Shown one piece after another: positions 38,839 to 59,200 of a stretch of DNA of 64,000 nt (positions are counted from its first letter, which is position 1; each line of letters begins with the position of its first letter). The DNA is taken from assembly GCF_040807025.1 (NCBI RefSeq), contig NC_090943.1:135791950-135855949 (forward strand), written 5' to 3'. A model generated the notes under the pieces. That model had not been told where the DNA came from. It was given only the letters and a program-made list of their open reading frames with translations, and made no database searches. The DNA comes from Struthio camelus (lineage: Eukaryota > Chordata > Aves > Struthioniformes > Struthionidae). A program made the position numbers and the translations under genes.

Positions 38839-38918
38839 ATGTTTGTAGCATCTTGGATCTGGGGAACAGTGACAGTACTCTGTTGTGTGTTTTGGTTTCT
38901 TATAGGAAGGAGGAAGAG
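38839..38918 (+). CDS. CYP7A1: CYP7A1 exon 1, membrane anchor
   Basis: Encodes residues 1-27: a hydrophobic Trp/Val/Leu/Cys-rich anchor, then a basic stop-transfer cluster. Donor AG|GTAAGA follows, leaving phase 2. Confidence 0.95.
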
Positions 38919-41900
38919 GTAAGATGTCTTTTAAAATGCATCTCAGCGTACCTAGCCTTTATTTCTGTCAAAGATATTGTGTGTGAGACTAAAAGCAGTG
39001 TCATCTGAAGTATATCAAGTTGATAGGTGCAGGATAATGCAGGCAACACTGTAGCTTGGTCTTTTGAGAGATTTATGTTACCTTTTTTGTGTACAGGCTT
39101 TTTAAAAATAATGGGGTAATGCTTAGACGTAGGTGTAGGTACAAATCTATGCATGAATGAGGTAATTAAAATATTAATATGCATATTCTGATTTCCTAAA
39201 GTACTGGGCTATAGTTTTACCTGTATCTAGTTACATGCTTTTAATAGAGACAATATTTGTATTGTTTACTATGTTAAATACATAATTTTTAAAAAGCAGG
39301 AACTTAAGCATTTATCCTACTGGCTTGTGCCACATGTACAGAAAGAACAAGTAATTTGTGTACCTATTGTAATTTTATATTTTTTGACAGTCAGTTGTTT
39401 TTTTTTTCTTTAAAAGTTTAATAAAAAAGGTAGAAAATAGTTAACTTTTATAATATCCAACAGGATCACACTAGAAGAGCTGAAGTATTGTTTGGAAGTT
39501 ATTTTAGCATCCATATTTCACCTTACGCAGTCAAGCAGTTATTTGACTTTCAGATTAAAATACATCATTTAAGGATAGGCTTAACTATAAGCATGTGCTT
39601 AACGATGCTTTGCTTGAAAGACTAGCTATTATGCTCACTGAAGATGATGGCAAAATTCCCACTGTTTTCAGCACTGCAAAATCTACTCCAAATGGGGACA
39701 TGCCAATAATAACAACCTTTCTACACTGAGAAGCCTATTCCCCTGGTACTCAAATTGAATTATGGATACCATTGCCCAAGGACGTTTCAAACAATGTTGG
39801 TGGGATGTTTTTTTTTTATCTATGGGTCAATTATGTATCTGTGTATGTAAGTTAGACGAGTCGGAACAACGTTGTATTTAACCAGGTGAAAAATAAATTT
39901 CTGAGGCAGGGGGAAAGAAAAGGTGATGTAGACAAACTATGTTTTATCATGTTTATTGAAATGCATAAAGTTATTCTTTCTAGTATACCTTAGACCTCAT
40001 AAGAGAGTTACTGTTCAGAGCAGGGGAAATTCTTTGTCAACGTATAGTAGAAAACAAACATTACAAAAAGTTTAGCATCACCACTTCACTTAGCCGGTTG
40101 TCTTAGAGGAGAGATCTTGATGCATACTTCTAAATTCAGCATTTGTTTGCATTTTGTAGGCGACGAGGTGAGCCACCACTTGAAAATGGGTTCCTTCCAT
40201 ACCTGGGCTGTGCCTTGCAGTTCGGTGCTAACCCCCTCGAATTCCTCAGAGAAAAGCAGAAGAAGCATGGCCACATTTTTACTTGCAGAGTAGCTGGACA
40301 ATACATTCATTTCCTCACTGACCCTTTTTCATACCATTCATTGATACGCCAAGGAAAACACTTGGACTGGAAAAAGTTCCATTTTGCTACTTCTGCCAAG
40401 GTACCATTTTAAAAATGGTTGTAATATTTAACATGCAAAATATCTGCTGTCAGGTCAGACAGGACCTAGTTAATACCTACATAAATTCATAGCATAACTA
40501 CATCTTCGAAATATAGTTTGTTTCATATTTCTGCACTTTATCAGTTTAAAATATTGCGGTCTTTTTTTTCCCCTTTTCGTTAAGGAAAGGGAATTTGCAG
40601 TCATTTGGATTATCCAAGAATGACAGTATTTAGCCACGTAGTGTCCCAGATTGCTCTAGTGAATATACAGTTAGCAGCCTCTGCAAAATGATATGTAGCT
40701 TGCTGAAGCTGAAACCTTCTTCAGGAGGTATTCATCGCTGCGGAAGATATATGCTAATATCTTAAAAAATTATGTAACGCAGTAAAAGCTCAGTCAGACT
40801 CTTAATGAAGCAAGCAAAAAGGCTCCTGTTGATTTCAGTGAGATAGGTAACCATGTCTGTTTATTTATAAGACCTATTAGAATCTATTTTTGTTTGCCTA
40901 CTTTACAGCTGCTATGTTTCACTGAGAAAGTATCAGTTCTAGTATTAATAATCCTTATTATGTTTCCCTCTAGTAAGCTATGAAGTTATACTTTGGCTTT
41001 AGTTTCTGTTAAACTTTATCATCGAGGTTATGATAGGCCTTATTTATTGTGTATCCAATTTATTTTGTGACAGGTTTTTGGGCACGGTAGTATTGATCCA
41101 GTGGAGGGAAACACCACTGAAAATTTTCATCAGACTTTCATTAGAACCCTTCAAGGTAATGCTCTAGATCCCCTCATTGAAGCAATGATGGAAAATCTAC
41201 AATATGTCATGCTGCAGTCAAGAACATCTAAACTTCAGCCTAATATCTGGGTGACAGAAGGTCTTTACGCATTCTGTTGCCGGGTAATGTTCGAGTCTGG
41301 CTTTTTAACACTTTTTGGTACAGAATTTAATTCAAATCACGATAAAAATCTATCAAAGCAGGAAACTGAGAGAGCTCATATCCTAAATGCTCTTGAAAAC
41401 TTCAAGGAATTTGATAAGATCTTTCCAGCACTTGTGGCAGGCCTGCCGATCCATCTGTTCAAGAGTGCCCACAGTGCACGTGAGAAGCTGGTAGAGGCTC
41501 TGCTCCACAAGAACCTGCTGAAGAGGAACAACCTCTCCGAGCTTGTCACCCTCCGCATGTTCCTGAACGACACTCTGTCAACTTTTGATGACAAGGAAAA
41601 AGCGAAAACCCATGTGGCAGTGCTGTGGGCCTCACAAGCCAACACCATTCCTGCCACTTTTTGGAGCTTGTTCTATCTCATTAAGTAAGTTCCAATGCTT
41701 CTTTTTTTACAAATGAGAAAAATAATGTGTGTTATCTTTCAGAAACTGGGTCGCTATTACAGGCAAATTCTACTCTTCATACCTCTTCAATGTCAATATC
41801 AAAAAGCTGGCTGATAACTACTGTAGTGGCATGTTGTTCTGGACTTCCACAGAAACCCCCTCCCTCATCTCAGACCAGCAATGGTACCACTGAAGAATTC

Positions 41901-44900
41901 CAAAGGAAATTTTTCAAAAAAAACCCTACTCCAACCCAATACCTTGAGGCATCGCATAAAAAAGAGTGTGTCTAACACTTTGTCAGTGGTAACTTTGGGG
42001 TAAATCTACACAATGTGACATTAAAAGTATTGGTTGCAGTTAGAACATTAATTGTATTGAAGGCTACCAATATAATGGGAAATTTTTAGACTATTTCCCT
42101 AGACTAGCCAAAATGAGCTTTAGCCTAACTGTTCTTTTCACAGATACTTAACTGAAAATAGTTTATACATTGCTTGACCTACTGAGGTTAAAGGAATTAT
42201 GCAGACATACACCAAGGATCTAATGGCAGCTCCCTGCCCGAGCTCTACAGTAGTGTGGTTACACTTGAATAAATCTGTTGTGGCAAAATGAATAGCCGGG
42301 CCCAAAACCTTGTACTAATATATGATGTTTTAGGCCTGAGATTTTGGGTTTCACTTAAGATATATGTCAACATTCCTTAACAGAAGGGCACATTCAAAGC
42401 CTTATGTGGGTCAGAACTGTTGTACCTAATTTCCCAAATTTCCAGAATAGACTGTCCTATATAGTGTTTTTCTACAATTTGGGGAAACCCTTAACGTTAG
42501 ATATCTGCAGTGTAGCCTGTAATTACTGGGCTTGTTATTCAGGAGAGGAGCGCACAATTTAGATAATACTATTAAATGTCCATTTTAGAGTGAGCCTCCG
42601 TGCAGTGTAATCTACCTCCACATGACTAACTCTATGTGTGTATCTAAATCTATGACATCTTTTACTTAGTCAGTGGATTGCCTCCCTCATAGTTACCTGC
42701 TAACGTTAATAATTGAAGGACTTTTTGGTACTTTTCATACTAAGAGCTGCACTGGCTTAAATTCTTCTGGTCTTGGAGTCTTTTGGCACTCTGATTGTCT
42801 GTTTATAGCAATGGCAATATTGCATCCCATATTGCTAATTAGACATATTTCACCATAACTTGCGTATTCCATGTCTGTAGGAAAGTGAAAAATGTGAAGG
42901 ATACTATGTTGATTTTAGTATTAGAAAGATTCTTTTCAGATAGACAGAGCATTGCTCCATAATAGGACATAACTGAGGATAAGTAATGTTGTAAAACTGA
43001 TATATGATCCTGTTCGAAACTTTTTACCTGCACTGGGGCTATTGCCTAATCTACAGCCGATTGTTTCATTTCTTTTTCTTGGCATTGCTTTTAGTGACAT
43101 CACTATTTATTTAACTGTGTTATACACATTAGTTCTGTCCCACTCATCGTTGGAGACAGAATCAAATATGTGGAGTTCTTTTCCATTTTTGAAGCTAATG
43201 TATCTTTGCTACTAAAAGAAAAACTGTAGTTACAAAACTGGCTTTTGGTGGCAATATTTTCATTTTAGAAGGTTGTACTTGTCAGCTAACAAAGTGCATT
43301 TTAATCAGGAAGTAAACGAATGGCAAAAGCCCCTTTCTATACCATTCTTAAGTGTGAGATCATGTTATATTATTTCTGCTATTTTGATTGTAGGAGTCCA
43401 GAAGCAATGAGAGCTGCTACTGAAGAAGTGCAAACTATTTTGGAAAGTGCGGGAGAAAAGATCGGCTTAGACAGCAAAAATATTTCCTTGAACCGAAAAC
43501 AGTTGGATAATATGCCCATACTAGGTATGATTATTTTATGGAGCAGTATGAGAAATTGCCCTGCAGTTTTCAGAATCTTCTATTTTTTATCATAAACACT
43601 TGTAAATAAATTACTATTAGCCAACAAACACCAAAATAAAAATCTTAAACATTCCTTAGCAATGGTCACACAGTCTTCCGAACGTCCCAGGTGGTACTGA
43701 GAATATCAGAATTCAAATGAATAGCACTTTTTCCTAGGTAAGGGTATATATGAAAACTGCTACATAGCTACATAGCATTGGAGAACCACAGCTAATTCAG
43801 GGCAAAATTTTTTAATAATGACTTAAGATCAAAGAAAAGGGTGTTGCCAAATTTTATATCCCAGCTCTTACTATATGAAGCAAGATATTCTAATACCACT
43901 ACCAGTATTTCTTCTTGATATTCTGCAAATGATGCATACATTTTTTCAGAAATATCCTAGTTTAAAAAGAAAACATATAGAAAAGAAAATTTAAAAGAAA
44001 ATAAAGATAAAAGAAAAGAATATAAAGAAAATGTATATTGAAAGCAAACAAAAACAAGTTGTTTTTTGTTAGTACTGTTTTCTATGCATCACCTCTAAGT
44101 TTTACAAAGTCCTGTTCTTCACAGTAAAAACATCTCTCACTTTCAAATATTTTGTTGCATCAACTATAAATGTCATTCTAGATAAAAGTGGATGATGTCC
44201 CCAGTGTTATCTGCAGGAAGGATAAAGCTAACAACAAATGAGAAAGATAATTTCTTAGACATCTGTAAAGTTACTGTTAAATTAGATCTTTTAATAAATG
44301 CAGGATTCAAAAAATATGACATCCCCCAAGGACATACACATACTATTTCCAGGTTAATCATTCCTTTTCATCTCCCCATAGATAGCATCATCAAGGAAGC
44401 AATGAGGTTATCAAGTGCCTCTATGACTTTCCGAGTCGCTAATGAGGATTTCACATTGCATTTAGAGAAGGAGTTCTACAACATTCGCAGAGATGATATT
44501 GTAGCTCTTTATCCTCAACTGTTGCACTTCGATCCAGAAATCTATGCTGATCCCTTGGTAAGTGTTTATCACAATGCGTTCAATTCCAGGCTCTAGCAGG
44601 AACAAACATGCTCCTTACTGAAGTATTTACCAGTACTGCTGCCACAGCTGGTTCTCTGTTCTACCCCAGACAATCTATTTCTTTACCTGGAGACTCAATG
44701 ATAGACAAGAGAACTAGCCTGTGCAATACTTACTGCAAGGGACTTTTCTTTTCCTGCCTGAATTTTATGTCTTAATGGTGTTATCTAGTCCTCAGAGGCA
44801 TTCAAATATCAAGTAACTTTTTGTGGACTTTATTACAGACGTTCAAGTATGATCGTTATCTGGATGAGAACGGAGAAGAAAAGACTGACTTCTACCGCAA

Positions 44901-45138
44901 CGGTCGCAAGTTAAAGTATTATTATATGCCATTTGGGTTAGGAATAGCAAAGTGCCCTGGCAGGCTATTTGCTGTCCATGAAATTAAACAATTTTTGACT
45001 TTAATACTTTCATATTTTGAGATAGAGCTTGTAGACAGTAATGTGCAATGTCCATCTTTAGACCAATCCCGTGCAGGACTGGGTATTTTACAACCAACCA
45101 ATGATGTTGATTTCAGGTACAGATTGAAATTTCTATGA
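38839..45138 (+). CDS. CYP7A1: Cholesterol 7-alpha-hydroxylase, complete coding region
   Basis: Microsomal P450 that catalyses the first, rate-limiting step of classical bile-acid synthesis in liver, converting cholesterol to 7-alpha-hydroxycholesterol. Six exons (38839-38918, 40160-40400, 41074-41684, 43394-43524, 44382-44557, 44839-45138) join in frame to 512 aa; the human protein is 504. Residues 5-22 form an N-terminal membrane anchor followed by basic GRRKRRR. The I-helix is [14 protein letters not shown] (291-304), with the Asn of the CYP7/CYP8 type in place of the usual P450 Thr. The K-helix ExxR is E360-R363. The heme loop [10 protein letters not shown] has the thiolate Cys at 452. 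The protein ends in YRLKFL. Start ATG has A at -3. The extra eight residues lie in exon 3 between LFG (187-189) and RAHILNAL. Confidence 0.98.
40160..40400 (+). CDS. CYP7A1: CYP7A1 exon 2
   Basis: Acceptor GCATTTTGTAG and donor AAG|GTACCA. It encodes residues 27-107: [20 protein letters not shown], then the region up to [11 protein letters not shown]. Both stretches are CYP7A1 signatures. Confidence 0.96.
41074..41684 (+). CDS. CYP7A1: CYP7A1 exon 3
   Basis: Largest exon, 611 nt, acceptor TATTTTGTGACAG and donor AA|GTAAGT. It encodes residues 108-311, including [38 protein letters not shown] and the I-helix. It contains the lineage insertion around residues 190-206. Confidence 0.97.
43394..43524 (+). 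CDS. CYP7A1: CYP7A1 exon 4
   Basis: 131 nt, acceptor TTTTGATTGTAG and donor CTAG|GTATGA. It encodes residues 311-355, starting [12 protein letters not shown], the J-helix region before the K-helix. Both borders split codons and restore the frame with their neighbours. Confidence 0.95.
44382..44557 (+). CDS. CYP7A1: CYP7A1 exon 5
   Basis: 176 nt, acceptor CATCTCCCCATAG and donor TTG|GTAAGT. It encodes residues 355-413: the K-helix EAMR, LSSAS, and the [14 protein letters not shown] segment of the meander. Confidence 0.96.
44839..45138 (+). CDS. CYP7A1: CYP7A1 exon 6, heme-binding loop and C-terminus
   Basis: Acceptor CTTTATTACAG. It encodes residues 414-512, with the heme-ligand motif [10 protein letters not shown] and the conserved [11 protein letters not shown] near the end. 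Stop TGA is 45136-45138. Confidence 0.97.
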   Translation, partial: TFKYDRYLDENGEEKTDFYRNGRKLKYYYMPFGLGIAKCPGRLFAVHEIKQFLTLILSYFEIELVDSNVQCPSLDQSRAGLGILQPTNDVDFRYRLKFL

Positions 45139-45782
45139 TAATATATATCATATATGATACATAAGCTATATACCACATACAGATGCTATAAAACATAAAC
45201 TTTATATATATATTATATATATAGATAGATAGATAGATAAAAATGTCACACAACTGGGTGAAAATCTATGATAATTTATCGGTCTAACAGAGAATGCATA
45301 AATTATACCATTAGGGTACTGCAATGCAGTGGGGATAATGCACAACGCTGGTACATGTTTCCCCTTTTACCAGATGCAAGTTGAGATCTTGAATTTGTGC
45401 GTTTACAGTTGTTCTTTTCTTCTGCCAGAAAATACTTTCCCAGAGCAATATAGTAAAAATTTTGTCCCCTAGTTCAAAATAATTTTCAAAATTCAACTAG
45501 GTAAAATTTGCCTTTTTTGTAACTGAAACATTTTAGTGTTTTCCCCTTCCTAGGTAAAATAGCGTATTTATTGTAAAAAGAAAAATTGGATGTGGGAAGA
45601 GGGGAGCTACCTGGGGAAGTGCCTTTATGTTTTCATGAAAAACTCAAAAAAGACTTGAAGAAAATCTACAAAAGCTTTCACGTTCTAGTGAAATGGGAAA
45701 ACCTTGTATTATATTCATTGTAATATATTTCTTTTCAAAAAGTTGTAAATGTATTAAAATAAATGATATTACCTGAACAAAG
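45139..45782 (+). terminator. CYP7A1: CYP7A1 3' UTR and poly(A) signal
   Basis: The 3' UTR carries TA-rich repeats at 45143-45165 and 45201-45223, followed by a (GATA)4-type tract at 45222-45239, and an ATTTA at 45566-45570. Overlapping ATTAAA (45753-45758) and AATAAA (45758-45763) predict cleavage near 45780. Confidence 0.8.
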
Positions 45783-45784
45783 TG

Positions 45785-52999
<7,215 letters not shown>

Positions 53000-53009
53000 A
53001 TCCACACAA

Positions 53010-53200
53010 ACATAAGACCATAGTCTGGCACTGCATCAGACTAAAGGTCCATCTAACCTTAGCTTTCTATTTCTAATAATATCCCACATATGCCTACAGA
53101 AGCATATAGGAGTAGGGCAAACATTTAATGAAACTTCCTCAGGACTTATTCCCAAAGGTGCAGCAGTAGCCCTTTTCAGGAAAAGCACCAATTTTCTGTG
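53010..53200 (+). repeat. Possible ancient amniote interspersed repeat remnant
   Basis: The run from CATAAGACCATAG through CAGACTAAAGGTCCATCTAA resembles, from memory, the 3' part of old L3/CR1-type LINE-derived repeats shared by amniotes (the 'AGACCAAAGGTCCATCTAG' word). It is highly diverged and the borders are uncertain. Confidence 0.4.
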
Positions 53201-56200
53201 AGGTTTTGGAGGCCTTTGAGAGGCCTCTGGCCTAGCATTAAATGCTGGAGTAACAGGTTGTGTGAAGTACCTACTCGCAGGAACACAGAGTCAATCTCAC
53301 CTTAAACTTGGTTTATAGACAGATTAATGTCAGCTCCTCTCTGTCTCTTCTCAGCACATGGTCCATATGAATGTCTGGCCTATACTGTGTGGAGCACCTC
53401 TGAAAGGCAAATCAGAGCCTGGCAGAGAACTGTGGACAGATACTAACATTTAGTTCTTCCAGATATTAACATTCAGCAGCTTTACCGCTCACCTCCGCTG
53501 ACTTTACATGACTCTTTTGAAGCACAGGATGATGAAAGTTGCCCAAAGAGGCACATCAGCAGGGGAGAGATGATCCGGGCCTTGTTGACCTACTGTGATC
53601 TCGGCTCTGCTCTCTTCTTCAATGATAATTGTACTGCTCTTTAAGTGGAGGGAGAAAGACCTCTTGTCTACTTTACTTGACAGTTCAGCTTCACTACTCT
53701 TTCTACACAAGTGAAACTTCAGGAAAGGTGCACAATCAGGGGAGGTTCTCTGAAAATACATGCTCCACAAAATGACTTATTTTATGACTTTTTTTTTTCT
53801 CAAATGCAAGAACTTGGAGCAAGGAATAGCATCTTTACAAGGGTTCAAAACTAGTGTTAAAAATTTTAGGGGAAACCATTAACTCTGCAAGCAATATTCA
53901 GTTATATTAGCTCTGTTAACTATGCCAAGCTAACTGCTGAGACTCCTGGTGCAGCCCGAGGAGAGGTGGGGGCTGAACAGCCAGCTGAATCTGACCTGAG
54001 ATGTGAATTCTAAAGTTAAACGATGGCACGAGTTACGTGCTTATTCCTTGGCCTCTCTGCTAAGAACATTTTTACTGTTCTTTATTACCAGTATTATTGC
54101 CACACCAGTGGTGGATCAGGACCTTATAAGAATAGCACAGAACAAAAGCTCTATGCTTCTCCACAAGAGTTCACAATCTAAGAAAAAGACAAGAGACAAA
54201 AGTGAATAGTGTCTATCTAGAGGAGTGCAAGGAAACAGTGAAGCAGTGTCATCAGCATGCCAACTAGTGATCTAAATATACGAGCAGCTTGGCTAATGTG
54301 AAGTTTACCACAGGCACTGAAAGCATCTCCATGAGGTCAGATCTAAAACATGACAACAGGAGAGTGAATACCAGATGACATATACGAATGGAGTAAGCTA
54401 TGATTTTCCTTGAAGGTGAAAAGAAGCTGTTTATCTTTGCTGCTATAAAGGAGGCAGGAGAAGAATGCGAGGGAGGAGGGATCACAGTCTAGATAAATGA
54501 CCTTTACAGCAAAATTTTGAACAGATGTAGGTAGGACTGCAGTGACAGAGAGTAAGAAGTGTTTTGTTATGAGGATGGATGGGAAAGGAATAACTTAGAG
54601 CAGTTGTGCAGAAGCCAAGAGATAACATTTTAATAAGAGGAGCAAAACTGACTGACAGAGATTGCTGATGGTGACCAGGGGTGAGGAGGAGGTATTGGTT
54701 TTGAGGCTTGACCTGATTAAAGATATTGGGAAGAAGGTGGTCCCTTGAGTGAAAAGGGTATAAATTCAAATGATGAGAAGCTAGAAAAACAACACTTAAG
54801 AAGCACTCCAGATTGTAATAATAAACCATGTGTTCAGCAAGCTTAGAGGCAAGTGAGAGATGAAAGACGTGACATGATCATGACTGAACTAAACTTCTGT
54901 CAGAGGAAGAAAAAAAAGAAAAGGCCAGGGACAACAGAAGGTCAGGAAAGGAGTGAGAGGCAGGAGAAGAATGGACAACAGGGCACTCAGGAGCTGCAAG
55001 AGGATGGAGTCAGAAAGAAGACGAGGAGAGCTCAGTAAGGGTGCCAGTTAGGGGAAAACATGAATCTACATTTCCAGAACAGACCTCAGACGGACCCTAC
55101 TCCAAATAGTAAATAAAATAAAGCTGAATTCACATGCATGTACTTATGCAAATATTTGCTAGCACTCTGATCAAAGTTATTAGGTGATAATGTTCAGCCC
55201 TGAACATTTTGCCTTGGAAGCTGGCCTTGAAAAACATTTATTAAGGTGTTCCACTACTACAGCTATTGCTAAAGATCAGTACACCAACCTGCACTGCCAA
55301 TTAACTTTGAACCTTTGTGCACAGGACTACCAGTAAAAATGTCCAAAAAATAATACATCTTAAGCCTTCCAAGTAAAACATGTGCAACAGTTAGCAGCAC
55401 TGTATGACCATTATTATAATTTATGTCTTGCCAAAGTCTGCCAGACAACAAGAAATAAGGAAACAGAACTTTCACTGCTTGTTATGCTTATTCAGGGGGA
55501 AAGTTATAATATTTTAAAGCAGGTGTTTTTCCTGAGTTAACAGTCTTTTCAGATTCCTAACTTCAGCGTAGTTAGAAATTCTGCAATGCATGTATGGTCA
55601 GCATACAAGAAGGAAAAAAATTGGGTGCTACATATGTATGGAGTGGAATAGAAATAACAACGTATGATATCATAAAAGAAAAATAGAATTTTAAATTGTG
55701 CAGCTGAAGATTGCACAATTATTTATTCTAGAAAAATAAAAAAAATTAAAGTCCTATTTTCAGAGTGACAGAGAGCCAGAGTAGGAGTTAGCTCACAGAT
55801 TAAGAAACCTACCTGTGGAAGCGTACGTGAACTAGGTCTACAGTGAGTGGAGATCTAATCAATACAATCAGAGGGCTGAATGTCAGCTGCTGCCCAAGTT
55901 TATGTGTCTACTTCAGGGTGAAATGAATACAACTCTAGACTTAAATGACAGAAGTTTGTGGGGTTTGCCTGCAAACAGGTATCTAAAGCCACTTGAAATG
56001 CCCTGTGGTGCCCCATGCAATCTCTAGGAAACACATACCTTTATGAAGTGAACCTACAGGTCAAGTGTTAAATCTGTCAACTTCGTAGTGTCTTGGACAT
56101 CTAAAGACTTCTTAGATCTTGTTATGACAACTTAATCAAGATCTGAATCTCCACTGACTAGAAGAAAAGCTTGGATACTTTGCTCACACATAAAGGCACC

Positions 56201-59200
56201 CACATTTAGGTATCAGCCTCTGACGAATCCCATTCTCAGTGTTTCAAGGACTTTCAAAGAAATGCTTCAAGGACTTTCAAAGAAATGCAGGCTTTGAATT
56301 CAGTTTTGGCCATCAGCTCTTAAAAAAAACTTTATCTTTCTACAGAAAAACAAACTATTGATCATGCAAAAGAATATATCTGTCCTAGAGACTTTTGCTC
56401 TGCATTATGCTCTGAAAGGGCATTCTGGAGAGATATTGTTCTTGGTTTAGGCATCACATCATAGATTTTGGCACAAGCCAAGGGAGTCAAGATCACATAG
56501 ATCTGGAAAAACATTTTGGCTAGCAATGTTTTGTGGGAAAAAGAAAGCACAAATTTTGGTCTATCAAAATCATTATATCTGCTTTATTTTTTCCAAAATT
56601 TCTTGAACCGGAAATAAAAACAAAACAGTAACAGATCAATTCTTTCCTTTCGCTCTGTTTAAAATGAAACATTTCTTTTTTTTTTTCTTCATTTAAAAAG
56701 ATGCTTCATTTTCAAAATTACTTCAAAATAAAGCATTAAAAGGTTAAACATTAGGCTTCATTTGATCTATACCACTTGTCACAATGTTGTGATTTGCTGA
56801 AGATTCTGGACTACTTTACTTCAGGTCAGATTTGCAGAATGGCTGCCATCCTACTCTTTCTGAAATGAATTCTTTTCATAGCTTTGCTGGTAACTAGAAA
56901 TTCTGCATTTTCTATTTTAGCCACAGAAGTGTTAACTTTCTCTGACCATGCACTCATATATTGAAATCTACGTAGAGATAGCTTTTTTCCTTGAAAACAT
57001 TTCAAAGCGATTTCTTTGGAGCTCTTTAGTAGTAAAAGCTGCCCAAAACACTAGGGAATTGGTCTGCTTCCAATCTCAACATCAGTAGGAATTTTATCTA
57101 AAACTTCCATAAGAAGAAGAAACCACCCTGAACTGCTCTTGAAAGTCTCCTCTATAACTTCGACTATGAAAGCAGAAAGTGGCTTTGTGTATGTCTATTA
57201 ATTAAAATCCCAAGAGAGGCATGTAGCAGGACAGATCGCAAGAATTAACTTAAATCTATTGCTGAACACACAAATATGGATCCATCAAATTGCATAGAGA
57301 TGTTCCAATCTATTGACATTAAACTTTGGTATGCAGAGTCCCATGAATACAGCAGTTTTTCTGTTCAAATCAGCTGGTGAGATACATGTTGCATAAATTC
57401 CTTATAGTAAAGGTTCAGGTGCAGAGCTGTATCTTGTTTACTTTAAAGTGTAACAAAAATCAAATCAAATTCCTAATCACAAAATGAAGTCATTGATTGC
57501 CATTTTGTGAAACTAGCTATTGTTTATTCTGATAAGCTTCTACATATTTACATTTGATGACGTAGCTATTTCTTACGAACATTAGAATTTTACTAATTTG
57601 CTTGTTCCTTCTATATGCAAGAGTAGAGTAGAAAAAAATCTGTAACCACAAGAGGAAAAAAGAACCTATCTTGCTATATTCATTGGTGCAAGCCTCTGAT
57701 AGCAATGAAACCCACCTCCACCTCGGGAGCTTACTTTCTCCTCCCGAACGAAGAAGGAAATGTCAATCATATCATTCAAAGGAAGAATTTAAAGAAACAT
57801 GAAGACACCTGGAAAATTCTTCTGGGCAAGAACTATGTTTTACCCTCTTGCTAATCTCAAATTGAAAAGAGACAAATAACTGAGTTGCATTCCAAAACTT
57901 TGAGGGCACAGATTACGTTACAGTCTTGGAGTCTCTTCCTTTTACGACATCAGGTCCCCAGGTCCCAGGTCCATCATTAGGTGTAACATTTTCAGTGTTG
58001 CCAACACTGAAACTATTTGTAAAATTACATGCATCAGTCCCTCTCGTAAGAGTTGTCACTGGTGTCAATGGTCCCACCAAGTGATGCACACTTAACATGA
58101 AAAGAGGGAGATTTGGGGACATCTGCCTGTTTTTCCTCAGCCAAGCCATTCATTACTTCCTACTGAATATTTCTCACCTGCAGCTCCACAGATATCTGTA
58201 CTGCCATGGGTTTAAATCCAAGCTGATTTATTTTCTCCTTGCTAAGTCTGGAGAGTAGGGTGAAAGAACTCTAGGGTACTAATGAACTCAAGATGTACCT
58301 TTCAACCAAAATTATTCTATGATTCATCACCCCTATTTTAACCCATTCTCTGGGGTATTGCAACTAGGGAAGAGGAAACTTCAAGGGACTGATACAGTGC
58401 TCAGGAAGAGCTCATAAGCAAAGTCACCTTTCGGTGCTGTAGCTTTTTTGGCTCTTCTTTACTTCCTCACTTAGAAAATTCTGTTGGCTCACAGAATGAG
58501 AATGAACCCCTACTGACTTCTGCAGCAATCCAGAATAACTGCTCTGCTTTAGGAAATGCAAAAGCCAGAAACAACAACCCTGACGAAGCTCTCTCACAGC
58601 TAGACTGTGATATCTGCAGCTTTTGGCCTGTCATTGGTTGACAGATCAGCTCCAACAACTACAATCCCATCACTGGCATGAAACTGTGAGACTCAGAGTG
58701 AGAAATACTAGCAAAGCACTCTGACTTTAGGTTAAAGGTGATAATTGTCCTCTTGGCCAAAAATGGTGAGGAAAGAGGGAGGCCTTCTGCAACTTTGTTA
58801 ATCGTTCTAACATTCAAAAGACAGAAAAGCAATGGGAAAACATAAATCCATAATAATCAACTATTAAGTGAGCATCAGCCGCCCTCCACTCTCTTGCTAA
58901 CAAAGGGCCTTTGTCCTTACCATTCCCTTTTGTCCACTATGATATTTGCAGCCAACTTCACTGGAGACACCCCCTGCGTTTACAATATTTTATTTCAATC
59001 CGAGTAAGGGGAAAAGGCTCATGCTTCTAAAGCAAATCCTAGATTTTTTACCTCTCCCTATGGATTAAAGGACTTTGTTGTGCCCAAAGAAGGGCTGAGA
59101 AAAAGCCAAACAGAAATATATTCAGAGTAGTAGCAATAGAGAAGCAGCACACAAGATATTCAAGCTGTTTGATTTGGGAAAATTTAGCTTGGCTATGGAA

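Larger units (their letters stand above)
38919..44838 (+). other. CYP7A1 introns
   Basis: Five GT-AG introns: 38919-40159, 40401-41073, 41685-43393, 43525-44381 and 44558-44838. Open frames inside them (for example 41727-41975, 42673-42858) have no domain. AAAGA-rich low complexity occurs at 43968-44050. I see no mobile element. Confidence 0.75.

Noticed and set aside
41727-41975. ORF just after CYP7A1 exon 3 as an alternative exon
   Set aside because: It lies inside intron 3 and exon 3 joins exon 4 in perfect phase. The translation is unlike P450 sequence.
53504-53770. 88-codon minus ORF considered as an exon of UBXN2B
   Set aside because: Does not resemble SEP or UBX domains and lacks convincing splice borders.
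57913-58149. 78-codon minus ORF with several N-glycosylation-like sites, considered as an endogenous retrovirus envelope remnant
   Set aside because: No neighbouring LTR, gag or pol signal, and no recognisable envelope motif. Composition alone is not enough.
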